Positions 28,130-37,295 of a stretch of DNA of 64,000 nt are shown piece by piece. Numbering within the stretch: the first letter of the stretch is position 1; every line of letters begins with the position of its first letter. The stretch spans positions 7,846,167 to 7,910,166 of the forward strand of contig NZ_AP018227.1 in the NCBI RefSeq assembly GCF_002368095.1, read 5' to 3'. Origin of the DNA: Calothrix parasitica NIES-267. Lineage in GTDB: Bacteria; Cyanobacteriota; Cyanobacteriia; Cyanobacteriales; Nostocaceae. The notes beneath the pieces were generated by a model. The model was not told the DNA's origin. It did no database searches and saw only the letters and a list, made by a program, of their open reading frames with translations. The position numbers were made by a program, and so were the translations under genes.

Positions 28130-29527
28130 TCACTGATAACCGCTCGGACGTTTGTCATAAACTGGGTTTGCTGCTTCTAATTGTGCAGCTAGGCTGATAA
28201 TAGTGCTTTCGGCTGTGGGTTTTCCGATTAACTGTACTGCTATGGGTAAACCTTTTTCATCAAAACCGACGGGAAGCGATATTGCGGGTTGTCCGGTAGC
28301 GTTTGCTGCTGGACAAGGTGCAATCCAGCGAATTATATTTTCAAATGTTTCTTCGGGACTTAATGCTGACCATTCACCGACACGGATGGGTGAATGTAGA
28401 TAAACTGGCATTACTAAAACGTCTATATTGTCGAAAAACATGACAATTTTTCGTGCTGCCATCTGCATCTGGTAAACTGCTCGTAAATATTCACCAGCAG
28501 TACCATTCCTAGCTAATAACCAGCGATTTAAGGGTTGTAATATTTCTGGTGGAACTCCAGAAGCGGCTACATTCGCTTGCCAAACTATCTGAAATGGTTC
28601 TACCAAATCGCTAATATCGGGACATTTTTCTTCTACTGTATGTCCTAATTCTTCTAATAATTTAACTGTCTGCATTACCCCTTGATGACAGTTTTTGTCT
28701 GCTTCTCCTAAAGTGGGGATGCTGGTACAAAAAGCGATGCGTAAATTATCTACTTTTTCTTGGCTGTAACTTAAAAATGATTTTTCTGGTTCGGGTAGCC
28801 AGTAAGAATCTCCCGAAACGTAGCCAGACATAGCATCTAGTAAAGCTGCTGCATCTGCTACAGTCCTTGCTATCGGCCCATTTATTGCAATTCCATTCAG
28901 GCGATCGCCAACTGGTGCGTGAGTAATTCTTCCTCTGGATGGCTTGATACCAACTAAACCACAACAAGCTGCTGGTCCGCGAACCGAACCACCACCATCA
29001 GAACCTTGTGCGATAGAACACAATCCTGCTGCAAGGGCTGATGAAGCACCACCGCTAGAACCACCGGAAGTATATTCTAAATTCCAAGGATTTCTTGTGG
29101 GGGGAAAACCCGTAGCTTCTGTATAGGGAAATGAGCCTAATTCCGAACTTGCTGTTTTACCTAAAATGATGAATCCAGCTTTTTTAATTTTGGCAACTAC
29201 CCCATCATCGAAATCGGGTACATTACCAAGTAACGAAGCATTACCGTAGCAACAGGGAATACCCGCAACTGGATTTAAGTCTTTAATTGAAATTGGTATC
29301 CCGAAAAATAATGGCAAATCTTCCTTTTGAGCCAGCATTTCGGTTTTGGTTTTAGCCTCATCAATCGCTTGTTCGGCCGTAACAGTAAAATAGCTACCTA
29401 ACTGAGAATTAAACTGTTGAATGCGTTCTAAATATAATTCCACCAACTCCAACGGCGAAATTTCCTTACGACGGATTAATTCTGACTGTTTTAACGCTGA
29501 TGCGAACGCTAAATCAACTGGGTTCAT
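28130..29527 (-). CDS. amidase (amidase-signature family)
   Basis: This 465-residue hydrolase cleaves an amide bond with a Ser-cisSer-Lys triad. The candidate triad is complete: Lys82 (SIKDLN), Ser157 (GGSSGG) and Ser181 (GSDGGGSVRGPA). The C-terminal end SLPVGFDEKGLPIAVQLIGKP is typical of the family. It resembles both GatA and stand-alone amidases; with no gatB or gatC nearby I prefer a general amidase. It is alone between a repeat-rich 3' spacer and a divergent region. Start is the ATG at 29527; a HIP1 site lies inside near 28900. Confidence 0.88.
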   Translation of the reverse strand: MNPVDLAFASALKQSELIRRKEISPLELVELYLERIQQFNSQLGSYFTVTAEQAIDEAKTKTEMLAQKEDLPLFFGIPISIKDLNPVAGIPCCYGNASLLGNVPDFDDGVVAKIKKAGFIILGKTASSELGSFPYTEATGFPPTRNPWNLEYTSGGSSGGASSALAAGLCSIAQGSDGGGSVRGPAACCGLVGIKPSRGRITHAPVGDRLNGIAINGPIARTVADAAALLDAMSGYVSGDSYWLPEPEKSFLSYSQEKVDNLRIAFCTSIPTLGEADKNCHQGVMQTVKLLEELGHTVEEKCPDISDLVEPFQIVWQANVAASGVPPEILQPLNRWLLARNGTAGEYLRAVYQMQMAARKIVMFFDNIDVLVMPVYLHSPIRVGEWSALSPEETFENIIRWIAPCPAANATGQPAISLPVGFDEKGLPIAVQLIGKPTAESTIISLAAQLEAANPVYDKRPSGYQ

Positions 29528-30085
29528 CGATTTTAACTACCTCGAAAACGAAAATCTCCCGTTTGGGGGAAAAATAAATTTTAAACTCTTGGCTATCTTT
29601 GAGGGTTACAACCCTTACAAAATGGAAGTTTGACAGGAATTGCAAGCCGAGATAATCCAGTTTAACCCAGTTTTTGTAGCATTGATATCAATAAACATTT
29701 TTAGTAACCGAGATATTGCTGAGGATTTGTAACTTAGATTTTAAATCTCTACCCTACGCTGCGTCTTCATCGTAATCCATGTGAAATAATATATCTGACA
29801 ACCAAGTTTTAAAGTCGGAAGCATCTGTAAATTTACGTATTTTTAGGAATTTCAGGGTTGGGAAGTGCGTTAGCGATATCCGTGGTATTAGATCCCCCCT
29901 AACCCCCCTTGAAAAGGGGGGAATTAAAGCCAAAGTCCTTCCTCAAAAGAGATAAATTAAATTCAAAGCTCCACTGAAAAGGAAGGAATCAAATTCAAAG
30001 TCCCCCTTTTAAAGGGGGATTTAGGGGGATCTAAACGCTGCGAAAGCAACTTAGAATACTTCTTACGGGAGGTTAGGATATTTTA
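29528..30085. repeat. spacer with GATCCCCC palindromic repeat (29890-30035)
   Basis: The left part holds unique AT-rich DNA. From 29890 the sequence GATCCCCCCTAACCCCCCTTGAAAAGGGGGG and, inverted, TCCCCCTTTTAAAGGGGGATTTAGGGGGATC bracket a short central part. The same pair of arms recurs at 38062-38137 and in part at 30530-30625. This is a MITE-like palindromic family with a GATC-ended inverted repeat. Confidence 0.75.
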
Positions 30086-30469
30086 TCAACCAGGGTTAGA
30101 GTGAACAAAACTATTTAGCTTTTCGTAAATCCCCTCAAAGTTATTTAAAACCTCTTGATTTGTAAATCTAATAACTTTTAAACCGTAACCTTCTAATCTT
30201 TCCGTTCTTTCTTGGTCATAAGCTTTACCTTCATCAGTAAAATGACTTTCTCCGTCAATTTCAATTACCAATTTTAGTTTAGGACAGTAAAAATCAACTA
30301 TGAAATAATCTATTGGTCTTTGTCTCAAAACTCTAAATTTGAAGGTTCTTAGATATCCATACCAAAGCTTTTTTTCAGCAACAGTCATATTTTTACGAAG
30401 TTCTTTCGCTCTGGGAAGCAAATTAGGATTGTAGGGAAGATGAAAATCACTGTTGTTTAATTTAGTCAT
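30086..30469 (-). CDS. DUF559 protein (Vsr/MTES-like endonuclease fold)
   Basis: A 127-residue protein of the DUF559 family, related to the very-short-patch repair (Vsr) PD-(D/E)XK-type nuclease fold. The visible motifs are AKELRKNMTVAEKKLWYGYLR, the central FIVDFYCPKLKLVIEIDGESHF (with Asp and Glu that fit the PD-(D/E)XK layout), and GLKVIRFTNQEVLNN. DUF559 genes are common single genes in cyanobacteria, often next to repeats. Here repeats of the same palindromic family lie on both sides (29890-30035, 30520-30625), which suggests the whole unit moved. Function is not proven. Confidence 0.85.
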   Translation of the reverse strand: MTKLNNSDFHLPYNPNLLPRAKELRKNMTVAEKKLWYGYLRTFKFRVLRQRPIDYFIVDFYCPKLKLVIEIDGESHFTDEGKAYDQERTERLEGYGLKVIRFTNQEVLNNFEGIYEKLNSFVHSNPG

Positions 30470-30820
30470 ATTTTATCTCCCCTTTAAAAAGCTAAGGTGT
30501 ACAAACATCTCGGCTTTATCCCCCTAAATACCCATTAAAAAGGGGGACTTTGATTCAGATTCCTTGCTTATTAAAGAAATTTGAACTCAGATTCTCCCTT
30601 TTTTTAGGAGGGTTCGCGGGGATAAAACGCTGTGAAACAAACTTGAAAACTTGCGCTTACACCATAGCCTAAAAAAAGAGGAAAATTCCTGAGATATAAA
30701 TTTAGTCTGAGGAACGTAACCCAAAGTGAATCATGGGAATGAATTAGTATTTTATCGTTAACCTAATGCCATCCCAGCCCATTCACTAAATCACATAAAA
30801 TGTTCTTCAAAATCCAAAAT
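30470..30820. repeat. spacer with second palindromic repeat arm
   Basis: Contains TTATCCCCCTAAATACCCATTAAAAAGGGGGACTTT (about 30517-30552) and TTCTCCCTTTTTTTAGGAGGGTTCGCGGGGATAA (about 30592-30626), a diverged copy of the GATCCCCC palindromic repeat. No gene is seen in the remainder. Confidence 0.6.
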
Positions 30821-31420
30821 CTAAAATCTCACACTTCCCGCTCGACAATCACGCAACCAAGTTTTAATTCCTTGTCCTACAGCAGTATTACTACTTTCTC
30901 TTGGTGGTGTAGGTGGTTTTTGTTTGGGATAACCACCCGTTTGCGAATAAATCATTGACATTCGCCAACCACTTTCGGTTTTAGTCAAAAATAGCCGGTG
31001 AAATCCTTGTAATTGTACTGCTTTACCTTTTACATACTGACGCTCTAAAGTAGTAAAAAATATTTGTTCAACTCCCTCAGTTCCATTCACTGATTTATCC
31101 CCTTCATCCGTCCAGCTTCTCAAAGGTAACGGTTCAAAATCAGGTTTTCCTGCTAACAACATATAGCTATAAACTTCTACAGGTCTATCCAAACGGCGAG
31201 CGCGTTGAGTAGCACGATTGAAATAAGCTGGTAAATCCCGTAATAATTTAGTAGTTAAAGTAGTTATATCTTGATTAGAGCAAGAAGTTTTTTCTTTTTT
31301 ATTGTTAATTGTATTGTTAATAACTGATTTTGCAGCCAATCCAGGATATTGAAATGCATTGAATACAACAACCCAAAAACTAATTAAAAGCAATAAATAA
31401 TAATTTTTATTTTTAATCAT
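30821..31420 (-). CDS. exported hypothetical protein (199 aa)
   Basis: I do not recognise this protein. It has an N-terminal signal or anchor (YYLLLLISFWVVVFNAFQYPGLAA, about 7-30) then a soluble domain with basic ...AYFNRATQRARRLDRPVEVYSYMLLAGKPDFEPLPL. A region KAVQLQGFHRLFLTKTESGWRMSMIYSQTGGYP is beta-like and resembles SnoaL/NTF2-type folds only in general pattern. The tail TAVGQGIKTWLRDCRAGSVRF ends with a Cys that may pair with CSNQD near 47. The upstream spacer has repeats; no operon partner. Confidence 0.6.
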   Translation of the reverse strand: MIKNKNYYLLLLISFWVVVFNAFQYPGLAAKSVINNTINNKKEKTSCSNQDITTLTTKLLRDLPAYFNRATQRARRLDRPVEVYSYMLLAGKPDFEPLPLRSWTDEGDKSVNGTEGVEQIFFTTLERQYVKGKAVQLQGFHRLFLTKTESGWRMSMIYSQTGGYPKQKPPTPPRESSNTAVGQGIKTWLRDCRAGSVRF

Positions 31421-31656
31421 TTTAATTACGTCATTCCTGACTTTATAATACTCTCGATTTAAACGACGTAAAAAATATAAATAATAGTTTCATTCTGAGT
31501 TAGAAACATAAATAGCTAAGGAATTAAAATAACTAACTATCTTGGCAGTTGCAAATGGTGCGTAACACTAAAAACACTGTTACTACGCTCACAATTAGTC
31601 AAAGTGTCACAGCACCCTACAAATTAAATTGATGATCCACATCCTCCGGATGAAAA

Positions 31657-31747
31657 CTGATAACTGATAACTGATAACTGATAACTGATAACTGATAACT
31701 GATAACTGATAACTGATAACTGATAACTGATAACTGATAACTGATAA
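31657..31747. repeat. CTGATAA heptamer tandem array (13 copies)
   Basis: Exactly 13 contiguous copies of CTGATAA, then degenerate GTTAACT-type units that run into the stop and last codons of pyrF. It is a short tandemly repeated element as found in heterocystous cyanobacteria. Upstream, 31421-31656 holds AT-rich sequence and a GTGCGTAACACT...AGTGTCACAGCACCCTAC palindromic repeat (31558-31622) also related to 37390-37452. Confidence 0.95.
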
Positions 31748-31757
31748 TTGTTAACTG

Positions 31758-32468
31758 TTAACTGTTAACTGATAACTCTTGACAAATTTTCTTCCAAGCC
31801 AATCTTGGTTCATCAGCAGCAGTAATCGGTCTGCCAATGACTAAATAATCTGCTCCTGCTTGTAAAGCTTGTGCTGGGGTAAAAGTGCGTTTTTGGTCGC
31901 CTTTATCTGCCCAACTTGGACGAACCCCCGGACATACAAACAAAAAATCTTTCCCACAAACATCCCGTAATTTTGCAACTTCTTGAGGTGAACATACGGC
32001 CCCATCTAACCCCGATTCTTTTGCCAAAAGTGCCATTTGCAGCGCGTATTCTGGCAATTCCACAGGAACTTTTAAATCAAATGCTAATTGTCTCGAAGAA
32101 ATACTAGTCAGTAAAGTAATAGCAATTAACTTAGGTGGTTCAACTCCAGCTTGTGCAGCACCGAGCGCTAAACCATCAGTAGCAGCTTTGAGTGCATCTT
32201 TACCAGCAGTAGCATGAATAGTTAGTAAATCTACACCATAACGAGCAGCACTACGACAAGCACCTTTGACAGTATTAGGGATATCATGAAATTTCAAATC
32301 GAGAAAAATCTTTTTTTGACGAGATTTGAGTGCTTCAATAATTTTCGGTCCAGAACTAGTAAACAACTCCAAACCAACCTTGAAAAAAGTAACTTCCTCA
32401 AGCTGCTCAATAAGAGCTATTGCTGCGGATTCATCTGCTACATCTAAAGGGACTATTATTTTTTGCAT
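31758..32468 (-). CDS. pyrF: orotidine 5'-phosphate decarboxylase
   Basis: This enzyme decarboxylates OMP to UMP, the last step of pyrimidine synthesis. The 236-residue TIM barrel shows the catalytic [11 protein letters not shown] (Asp-x-Lys-x-x-Asp, around residues 57-67), the [17 protein letters not shown] phosphate-gripping region near 185, and [15 protein letters not shown] near 213. The last residues ELSVNS and the stop are written in the TTAACAG/CTGATAA repeat that follows the gene. The 5' leader contains an octamer array beginning about 28 bp upstream. It lies just downstream of tyrS on the same strand and could be cotranscribed. Confidence 0.95.
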   Translation of the reverse strand: MQKIIVPLDVADESAAIALIEQLEEVTFFKVGLELFTSSGPKIIEALKSRQKKIFLDLKFHDIPNTVKGACRSAARYGVDLLTIHATAGKDALKAATDGLALGAAQAGVEPPKLIAITLLTSISSRQLAFDLKVPVELPEYALQMALLAKESGLDGAVCSPQEVAKLRDVCGKDFLFVCPGVRPSWADKGDQKRTFTPAQALQAGADYLVIGRPITAADEPRLAWKKICQELSVNS

Positions 32469-32495
32469 CGGGAAATTTTCTTAGAGGGGTAGAGG

Positions 32496-32555
32496 GGGAG
32501 ATAGGGAGATAGGGAGATAGGGAGATAGGGAGATAGGGAGATAGGGAGATAGGGA
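32496..32555. repeat. GGGAGATA octamer tandem array in the pyrF leader
   Basis: About 7.5 copies of the 8-mer GGGAGATA between tyrS and pyrF, ending 27 bp before the pyrF ATG, so any transcript that includes pyrF carries it as TATCTCCC units. A short ACTAACA/ACTAACC run (about 32582-32611) sits beside the tyrS stop. Confidence 0.9.
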
Positions 32556-32611
32556 GAGGAGGAAAAAATTAATTATTCAGCCATTAACAACTAACAACTA
32601 ACAACTAACCA

Positions 32612-33802
32612 CTATATAAGCTTGATAAATTTCTTTTTTCCGAGTTGTAAGACTTTACCTTGTAATTGTTGAGAATTGTCAAATGTAGTGTCGCTGTCGG
32701 CAATTTTTTCACCGTCTAAACGTACTCCACCTTCTGCAATTTTTCTTCTACCTTCCCCACTACTTTTACATAAGTCGCTAACATTAAGAAGATAAAATAG
32801 TTTAAGAGGAAATTCCAACTCGGCTAGAGAATATTCTGGAATTTCTCCGGATTTTCCTCCGGATGCAGCAGCTTTTTCTGCTTCCATTGCTGCTTGTTCG
32901 CCATGATACTGAGTAACAACTTCTTTGGCTAACAATTGTTGCTGTTCTCTAGGATTTTCTGGCAGATTGTCTTTATTTAAATCTGTTAGTAGTTCAAAAT
33001 AATCAAATAGGAGTTCATCGGGGACGGCTTGTAGTTTCTGATACTTTTGTGAAGGGTGTTCCGCTACAGCTACATAGTTATTCAAAGATTTTGACATTTT
33101 TTGAATGCCGTCAGTACCAACTAAAATTGGTAAAAGTAGTCCAAATTGCGGCTTTTTACCAAAGTGACGTTGCAAATCTCGACCAACGGCAATGTTAAAC
33201 TTTTGGTCAGTGGCTCCCAATTCTACATCTGAATCAACGGCAACTGAATCGTAACCCTGCATCAATGGATATAGGAACTCATGAATAAAAATAGGATTCT
33301 CTTTTTTATAGCGCTCAGCAAAGCCTTCCTTTGCTAGCATCTGCTGTACTGTCATAGTTGACAGCAAATCTAAAATTTGTCCTAAGTCCAACTTATTCAG
33401 CCATTCGGAGTTATAACGGACTTCTAACCTTCCTGGAGTTTCAAAATCTAAAATTGGTCTAACTTGCTCTAGGTAGCTGTTAGCATTCTGCTCTACTTCC
33501 TTTTGCGTAAGTTGACGACGTGTTTCAGATTTACCTGACGGGTCACCTATTCTCGCGGTAAAATCACCAATAATCAATACTGCTGTATGACCATTGTCTT
33601 GGAAAGCCCGCAGTTTCCGCATTGGTATACTATGACCAAGGTGAATATCCGCCCCGGTTGGATCAATCCCGAATTTAATTCTTAAAGGTCTGTTAGCTGT
33701 TTCTAAAAGCTTCTCAAGACTTTCGGATTCTTTCTCAGAATTGTCCACCTGCGGAAAAATTTCTACAGTTCCCCGCTGTAGCCAAGATTCGGTATGTCCC
33801 AT
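32612..33802 (-). CDS. tyrS: tyrosyl-tRNA synthetase
   Basis: Class I aminoacyl-tRNA synthetase charging tRNA-Tyr. It has the HIGH-type motif HLGHSIP (about residues 50-56 from the chosen start), the KMSKS motif KMSKSLNN near 240, the conserved Tyr-binding [22 protein letters not shown] region, and a C-terminal S4-like RNA-binding domain ([30 protein letters not shown]). I place the start at the ATG at 33802 (MGHTESW), giving 396 residues; the upstream 35 codons are hydrophobic, unlike family members. It is divergent from the penicillin-binding protein gene. Confidence 0.93.
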   Translation of the reverse strand: MGHTESWLQRGTVEIFPQVDNSEKESESLEKLLETANRPLRIKFGIDPTGADIHLGHSIPMRKLRAFQDNGHTAVLIIGDFTARIGDPSGKSETRRQLTQKEVEQNANSYLEQVRPILDFETPGRLEVRYNSEWLNKLDLGQILDLLSTMTVQQMLAKEGFAERYKKENPIFIHEFLYPLMQGYDSVAVDSDVELGATDQKFNIAVGRDLQRHFGKKPQFGLLLPILVGTDGIQKMSKSLNNYVAVAEHPSQKYQKLQAVPDELLFDYFELLTDLNKDNLPENPREQQQLLAKEVVTQYHGEQAAMEAEKAAASGGKSGEIPEYSLAELEFPLKLFYLLNVSDLCKSSGEGRRKIAEGGVRLDGEKIADSDTTFDNSQQLQGKVLQLGKKKFIKLI

Positions 33803-33977
33803 ACTAGAAAAATTGTTACTTATAGTGTTTACTCTGGTTGGCACAAAAAGGTAATAACCAATCTTAATAATCTTAATGGTTAATCTAATCCCACCTAATA
33901 TAATCACAAAAAACTAACGCTTTGACCTGCCTTTATTAATTAGACTTATTATTTACAAGTGAGGAAGTGAGATAGCC

Positions 33978-35900
33978 GTGTCATCTAGGACTTTTGAAAA
34001 AAAGCAGCCCCAAGCTCCGGTCTCGTCAGGCTTTGAATTTATCAAAGGAGTCGGTCAGGTCGCTGGCGGATCTCTGTTAGCTGCCACGATGCTGACAAGC
34101 TCTATTGTAGCGGGAGGATTAGTCGGTTTAGCAATTAGTTTCCGTAATTTACCAGATGTCAGACAGCTACGTAATTTCTTTCCTTCAGAAACAACTTATA
34201 TTTATGATATGAAGGGTAAGCTACTTACGAGTTTACACGGAGAAGCTAACCGCGAAGTTGTAGTCAAAGAAAAAATATCTCCAGAATTAAAACGAGCCGT
34301 ACTAGCTAGCGAAGATAGCGATTTCTATTATCATCACGGTATCAACCCCAAAGGTGTGGGTCGTGCTATTGTCACGAACTATACATCTGGTGGTGTTAGT
34401 CAAGGTGCTTCGACTATCACCATGCAGTTGGTAAAAAACTTATTTCTTAGTCGCCGACGCGAATTTACTCGTAAATTAGCTGAAGCTGTATTAGCAATTC
34501 GTCTCGAACAAATTCTTTCTAAAGACGATATTTTGGAAATGTACCTCAACCAAGTTTATTGGGGTCACAACAATTATGGAGTTCAAACAGCCGCACGCAG
34601 TTACTTTAACAAGTCAGCTAGTCAGTTGACTTTAGCTGAATCGGCGATGATGGCTGGTTTAATCCAAGCTCCAGAGCAATACAGTCCATTTGTCAGCATG
34701 AAAAAAGCCAAATTCCAGCAAAAAACCGTTTTAGGACGAATGCTGACTTTGGGTTGGATTACTCAAAAAGAACATGATGACGCATTAAAAGAAGAGATTA
34801 AGCTGGGTAAAATTAGGTCTTTTGGAGGTAGCGCTTTACCTTATATTACCAACGAAGTATCGCGAGAATTAGCGAAAAAATTTGGTCGCGATGCTTTGTT
34901 AAAAGGCGGTATGCGGGTACAAACTACCGTGGATATTAATTTCCAGAAGATGGCCGAGAGTGTTGTTAAGAAATGGCATTACCGACTATTGAGACGTGGT
35001 TTGTATAAAAACCAAATTGCTTTGGTAGCCATAGACCCCAGAACTCATTACGTGAAAGCACTAGTTGGTGGTGTAGATTCCAAAAAAAGCGAATTTAATC
35101 GCGGTACCCAAGCTCAAAGACAGCCCGGTTCTGCTTTTAAACCTTTTGTTTATTACGCTGCATTTGCTACCGGGAAATACACCCCTAACTCAATTGTTTA
35201 CGATACCTCAGTTAGCTATCGAGACGGTAGCGGTTGGTATAGACCGCGTAACTATGACAACAGTTTTGGCGGCGCAATGTCAATTCGTCACGCTCTCAAG
35301 CTGTCTCGAAACATTCCCGTAATTAAGGTTGGTAAAGCTATCGGTATGAATAAGGTAGTTGAAACTAGCCGAACTTTAGGTATTATGAGTCCAATGGAAC
35401 CCGTAACTTCTCTACCTCTGGGTGCTATTGGAGTCACTCCTTTAGAAATGGCTTCTGCTTATGCTACTTTTGCTAATTATGGCTGGCAATCACCAACAAC
35501 AGTAATTGCTCGCGTTACTGACAGTAGTGGTAATGTTTTGCTGGATAATACCCCCAAACCTAAATTAGTCTTAGATTCGTGGTCGGCAGCTTCCACAATC
35601 AACATCATGCAAACCGTAATTAATAGCGGTACGGGTAAAAACGCTGCTTTAGGTCGTCCAGCAGCAGGTAAAACGGGAACCACATCTTCAGAGAAAGATA
35701 TATGGTTTGTAGGTACCGTACCTCAGTTAACCACTGCTGTTTGGGTTGGTAGAGATGACAACAGAACCTTGTCTAGAGGAGCTACAGGTGGTAGCGACGT
35801 AGCACCAATTTGGCGTGAATTTATGGTAAACGCACTTAAAGGTGTACCCTCACAACAGTTTAAAGCTCCTTCAGCGTTTAAGCGCCCCAAGGCGAAATAG
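33978..35900 (+). CDS. class A penicillin-binding protein (bifunctional)
   Basis: A membrane-bound peptidoglycan synthase of 640 residues. It has an N-terminal membrane helix (about 32-52, ending in GLVGLAISF) and a glycosyltransferase domain (GT51) with ASEDSDFYYHHGIN and GASTITMQLVKNLFL. The transpeptidase domain has GSAFKPFVYY (SxxK), SRN (SxN) and AAGKTGTT (KTG). The start is a GTG at 33978, preceded by GAGG. The N-terminus before the helix is short and basic. PBP1a-like identity is likely; the exact subtype among several cyanobacterial class A PBPs cannot be told. No cell-division gene is adjacent. Confidence 0.9.
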   Translation: MSSRTFEKKQPQAPVSSGFEFIKGVGQVAGGSLLAATMLTSSIVAGGLVGLAISFRNLPDVRQLRNFFPSETTYIYDMKGKLLTSLHGEANREVVVKEKISPELKRAVLASEDSDFYYHHGINPKGVGRAIVTNYTSGGVSQGASTITMQLVKNLFLSRRREFTRKLAEAVLAIRLEQILSKDDILEMYLNQVYWGHNNYGVQTAARSYFNKSASQLTLAESAMMAGLIQAPEQYSPFVSMKKAKFQQKTVLGRMLTLGWITQKEHDDALKEEIKLGKIRSFGGSALPYITNEVSRELAKKFGRDALLKGGMRVQTTVDINFQKMAESVVKKWHYRLLRRGLYKNQIALVAIDPRTHYVKALVGGVDSKKSEFNRGTQAQRQPGSAFKPFVYYAAFATGKYTPNSIVYDTSVSYRDGSGWYRPRNYDNSFGGAMSIRHALKLSRNIPVIKVGKAIGMNKVVETSRTLGIMSPMEPVTSLPLGAIGVTPLEMASAYATFANYGWQSPTTVIARVTDSSGNVLLDNTPKPKLVLDSWSAASTINIMQTVINSGTGKNAALGRPAAGKTGTTSSEKDIWFVGTVPQLTTAVWVGRDDNRTLSRGATGGSDVAPIWREFMVNALKGVPSQQFKAPSAFKRPKAK

Positions 35901-35984
35901 TTTCTGATAATTAATTTAAGGTCATGGAGTTAATAGTTAGGAGTTACGAGTTTTATCTTTCAACTCTTAACTAGTTAACTTTAC

Positions 35985-36308
35985 CTAAGGGTTTTTTTCT
36001 AAATCAGCTTTCATTCGCTCTAAAGTCATATTCATTTGGTCAAACATTTGTTGAGGAGTGACCCCAAACTGATTTAATTGAGTTTTTAATTGCTCAACTG
36101 TCATTTGTGCCATAAAATCTTCAGATAGCTCGAAGCGCTTCATAAACACCCGATAGCGCTCCATCATCGCTTCCATCTTGCTTATAAAAAGTTTTTTGCC
36201 TTCACGGTCAAATTTACCGTAGCTGTTACCAAGCTGAATTAGTGCTTGATAATCTTCAAATAGCTTTTTCGCTTCTTGCTGAACTATGTCGGAGTCGAAG
36301 AATCCCAT
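35985..36308 (-). CDS. DUF1825 family protein
   Basis: A 107-residue, mainly helical protein of the cyanobacterial DUF1825 family. It starts MGFFDSDIVQQEAKKLFEDYQ and continues with long amphipathic helices (MEAMMERYRVFMKRFELSEDFMAQMTVEQL), rich in Met and Glu. No membrane segment or catalytic motif is visible. Members are widespread in cyanobacteria and of unknown function. It converges with the penicillin-binding protein gene, separated by about 85 bp. Confidence 0.85.
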   Translation of the reverse strand: MGFFDSDIVQQEAKKLFEDYQALIQLGNSYGKFDREGKKLFISKMEAMMERYRVFMKRFELSEDFMAQMTVEQLKTQLNQFGVTPQQMFDQMNMTLERMKADLEKNP

Positions 36309-36832
36309 ATTAGTTGTTTTAAAATGAGTACTGAGACTTAATATCTTGTTACTTCACCTACTAGTCTTATTTTAATCTACGCCACTACTCTAGGAAACAA
36401 GCTTGGGGAATAGTAGTAGTTTTCTACTCAGATTCTTCATAAGTTAGTCCAGAATATTTAAATATCTTTGTGTCTAATCGGTAAAATCTGATTCTTATAT
36501 GCAAAACATCAGTATAGTTAGGGAGATCCAAAAAATATCCAAAAAATATCCAAAAAATAAAATATCCAGCTTCTGAAGATACATTTCGGAGAACACTTAG
36601 AGTGATGGGGGTTTCGCCTTTCAGGGAAAACCTGAAGCAGGGTATTTTATTACTTGCAAGTGCCTTACTTAAGAATCTTATTGAAATTCAAACGATATTT
36701 AAGGTGCTGACCAGAAGCGAGATATTTTGTTAATATAACTTTCGCCGATTGATTGAGTATTACGGTATATTTCTGACTAACCGAGAAACGGCCCCATAGT
36801 TCAATGCAGGTAATTATAGATAATTTAGGAAT
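36309..36832. other. spacer with a 42-codon candidate ORF
   Basis: This 525-bp region between divergent genes contains a short in-tandem ATCCAAAAAAT run (36527-36560). On the plus strand there is a 42-codon ORF at 36605-36733 (MGVSPFRENLKQG...). I see no tRNA. The ORF is listed separately with low confidence; otherwise the region is AT-rich promoter DNA. Confidence 0.4.
36605..36733 (+). CDS. candidate small protein (42 aa), uncertain
   Basis: A 42-codon ORF starting MGVSPFREN with a GGAG about 12 nt upstream, ending SEIFC. It encodes a possible amphipathic or weakly hydrophobic helix (GILLLASALLKNLIEI). No family is recognised and it is shorter than usual cut-offs. It could be a small protein or leader, or pure chance; codon usage alone cannot decide. 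Confidence 0.2.
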   Translation: MGVSPFRENLKQGILLLASALLKNLIEIQTIFKVLTRSEIFC

Positions 36833-37207
36833 ATGCTTGCCAAAAACAAAAGCCGAAGTATTGCTGCGATTTTAGCTTTATCTGGTGCGGTCACTATCTC
36901 AGGCTTACACAAGTTTTATTTAGGACAGCCTGTATGGGGAGTAATCTATGTTTTACTTTCTTGGACACCAATACCCAAAGTAGCTTGTGCTATTGAAGCT
37001 GTTTGGTATTTAGCCCAAGACGAAGATACTTTTGACCGTAACTTTAATTCGGGTAAGACAGCACAATCAGCTTTCAAAAACAAAAATTCTGGAATAGGAG
37101 AGCTTGCTGAAGATTTACGGAAACTAGACGCTTTACGTGAAGATGGATTAATATCCGAATACGAATTTGAACAAAAACGTCGTCAACTGATTGACAGCGA
37201 ACAGTGA
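36833..37207 (+). CDS. TM2-like plus SHOCT-domain membrane protein
   Basis: This 124-residue protein starts with two membrane helices of TM2 style (IAAILALSGAVTISGLHKFYLGQPVWGVIYVLLSW, with the characteristic G-x-H-x-F-Y-L-G turn). It ends in a SHOCT-like short helical hairpin (LRKLDALREDGLISEYEFEQKRRQLI). TM2 proteins are common and poorly understood; the SHOCT tail probably mediates oligomerisation or protein contact. The start at 36833 (MLAKNKSRS) is supported by the onset of the helix. A hairpin terminator follows at 37272. Confidence 0.8.
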   Translation: MLAKNKSRSIAAILALSGAVTISGLHKFYLGQPVWGVIYVLLSWTPIPKVACAIEAVWYLAQDEDTFDRNFNSGKTAQSAFKNKNSGIGELAEDLRKLDALREDGLISEYEFEQKRRQLIDSEQ

Positions 37208-37271
37208 ACTTTATTACCGCTACGACACAACCAAAGTCCGGCGACCTGGACTTAATTGAGTTTAATTGAGT

Positions 37272-37295
37272 AACCCGCTACCACGGCGGGTTTTG
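37272..37295 (+). terminator. intrinsic terminator after the TM2/SHOCT gene
   Basis: GC-rich hairpin AACCCGC-taccacg-GCGGGTT followed by TTGC, 65 bp downstream of the stop at 37207. The U-run is short (TTTT overlaps the stem), so strength is uncertain. Confidence 0.6.

Noticed and set aside
27826-28133. Three overlapping minus-strand ORFs with RHSPQPREPRHGGGLPSPH repeats
   Set aside because: They translate the 73-bp tandem duplication; the repeated protein sequence only mirrors the DNA repeat.
31657-31747. CTGATAA array as a CRISPR or origin iteron
   Set aside because: Perfect 7-mers without spacers are neither CRISPR nor spaced like iterons; no cas or dnaA gene nearby.
36780-36825. tRNA-like stretch GGCCCCATAGTTCAATGCAGG
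   Set aside because: No T-loop GTTCGA and no matching acceptor stem could be found.
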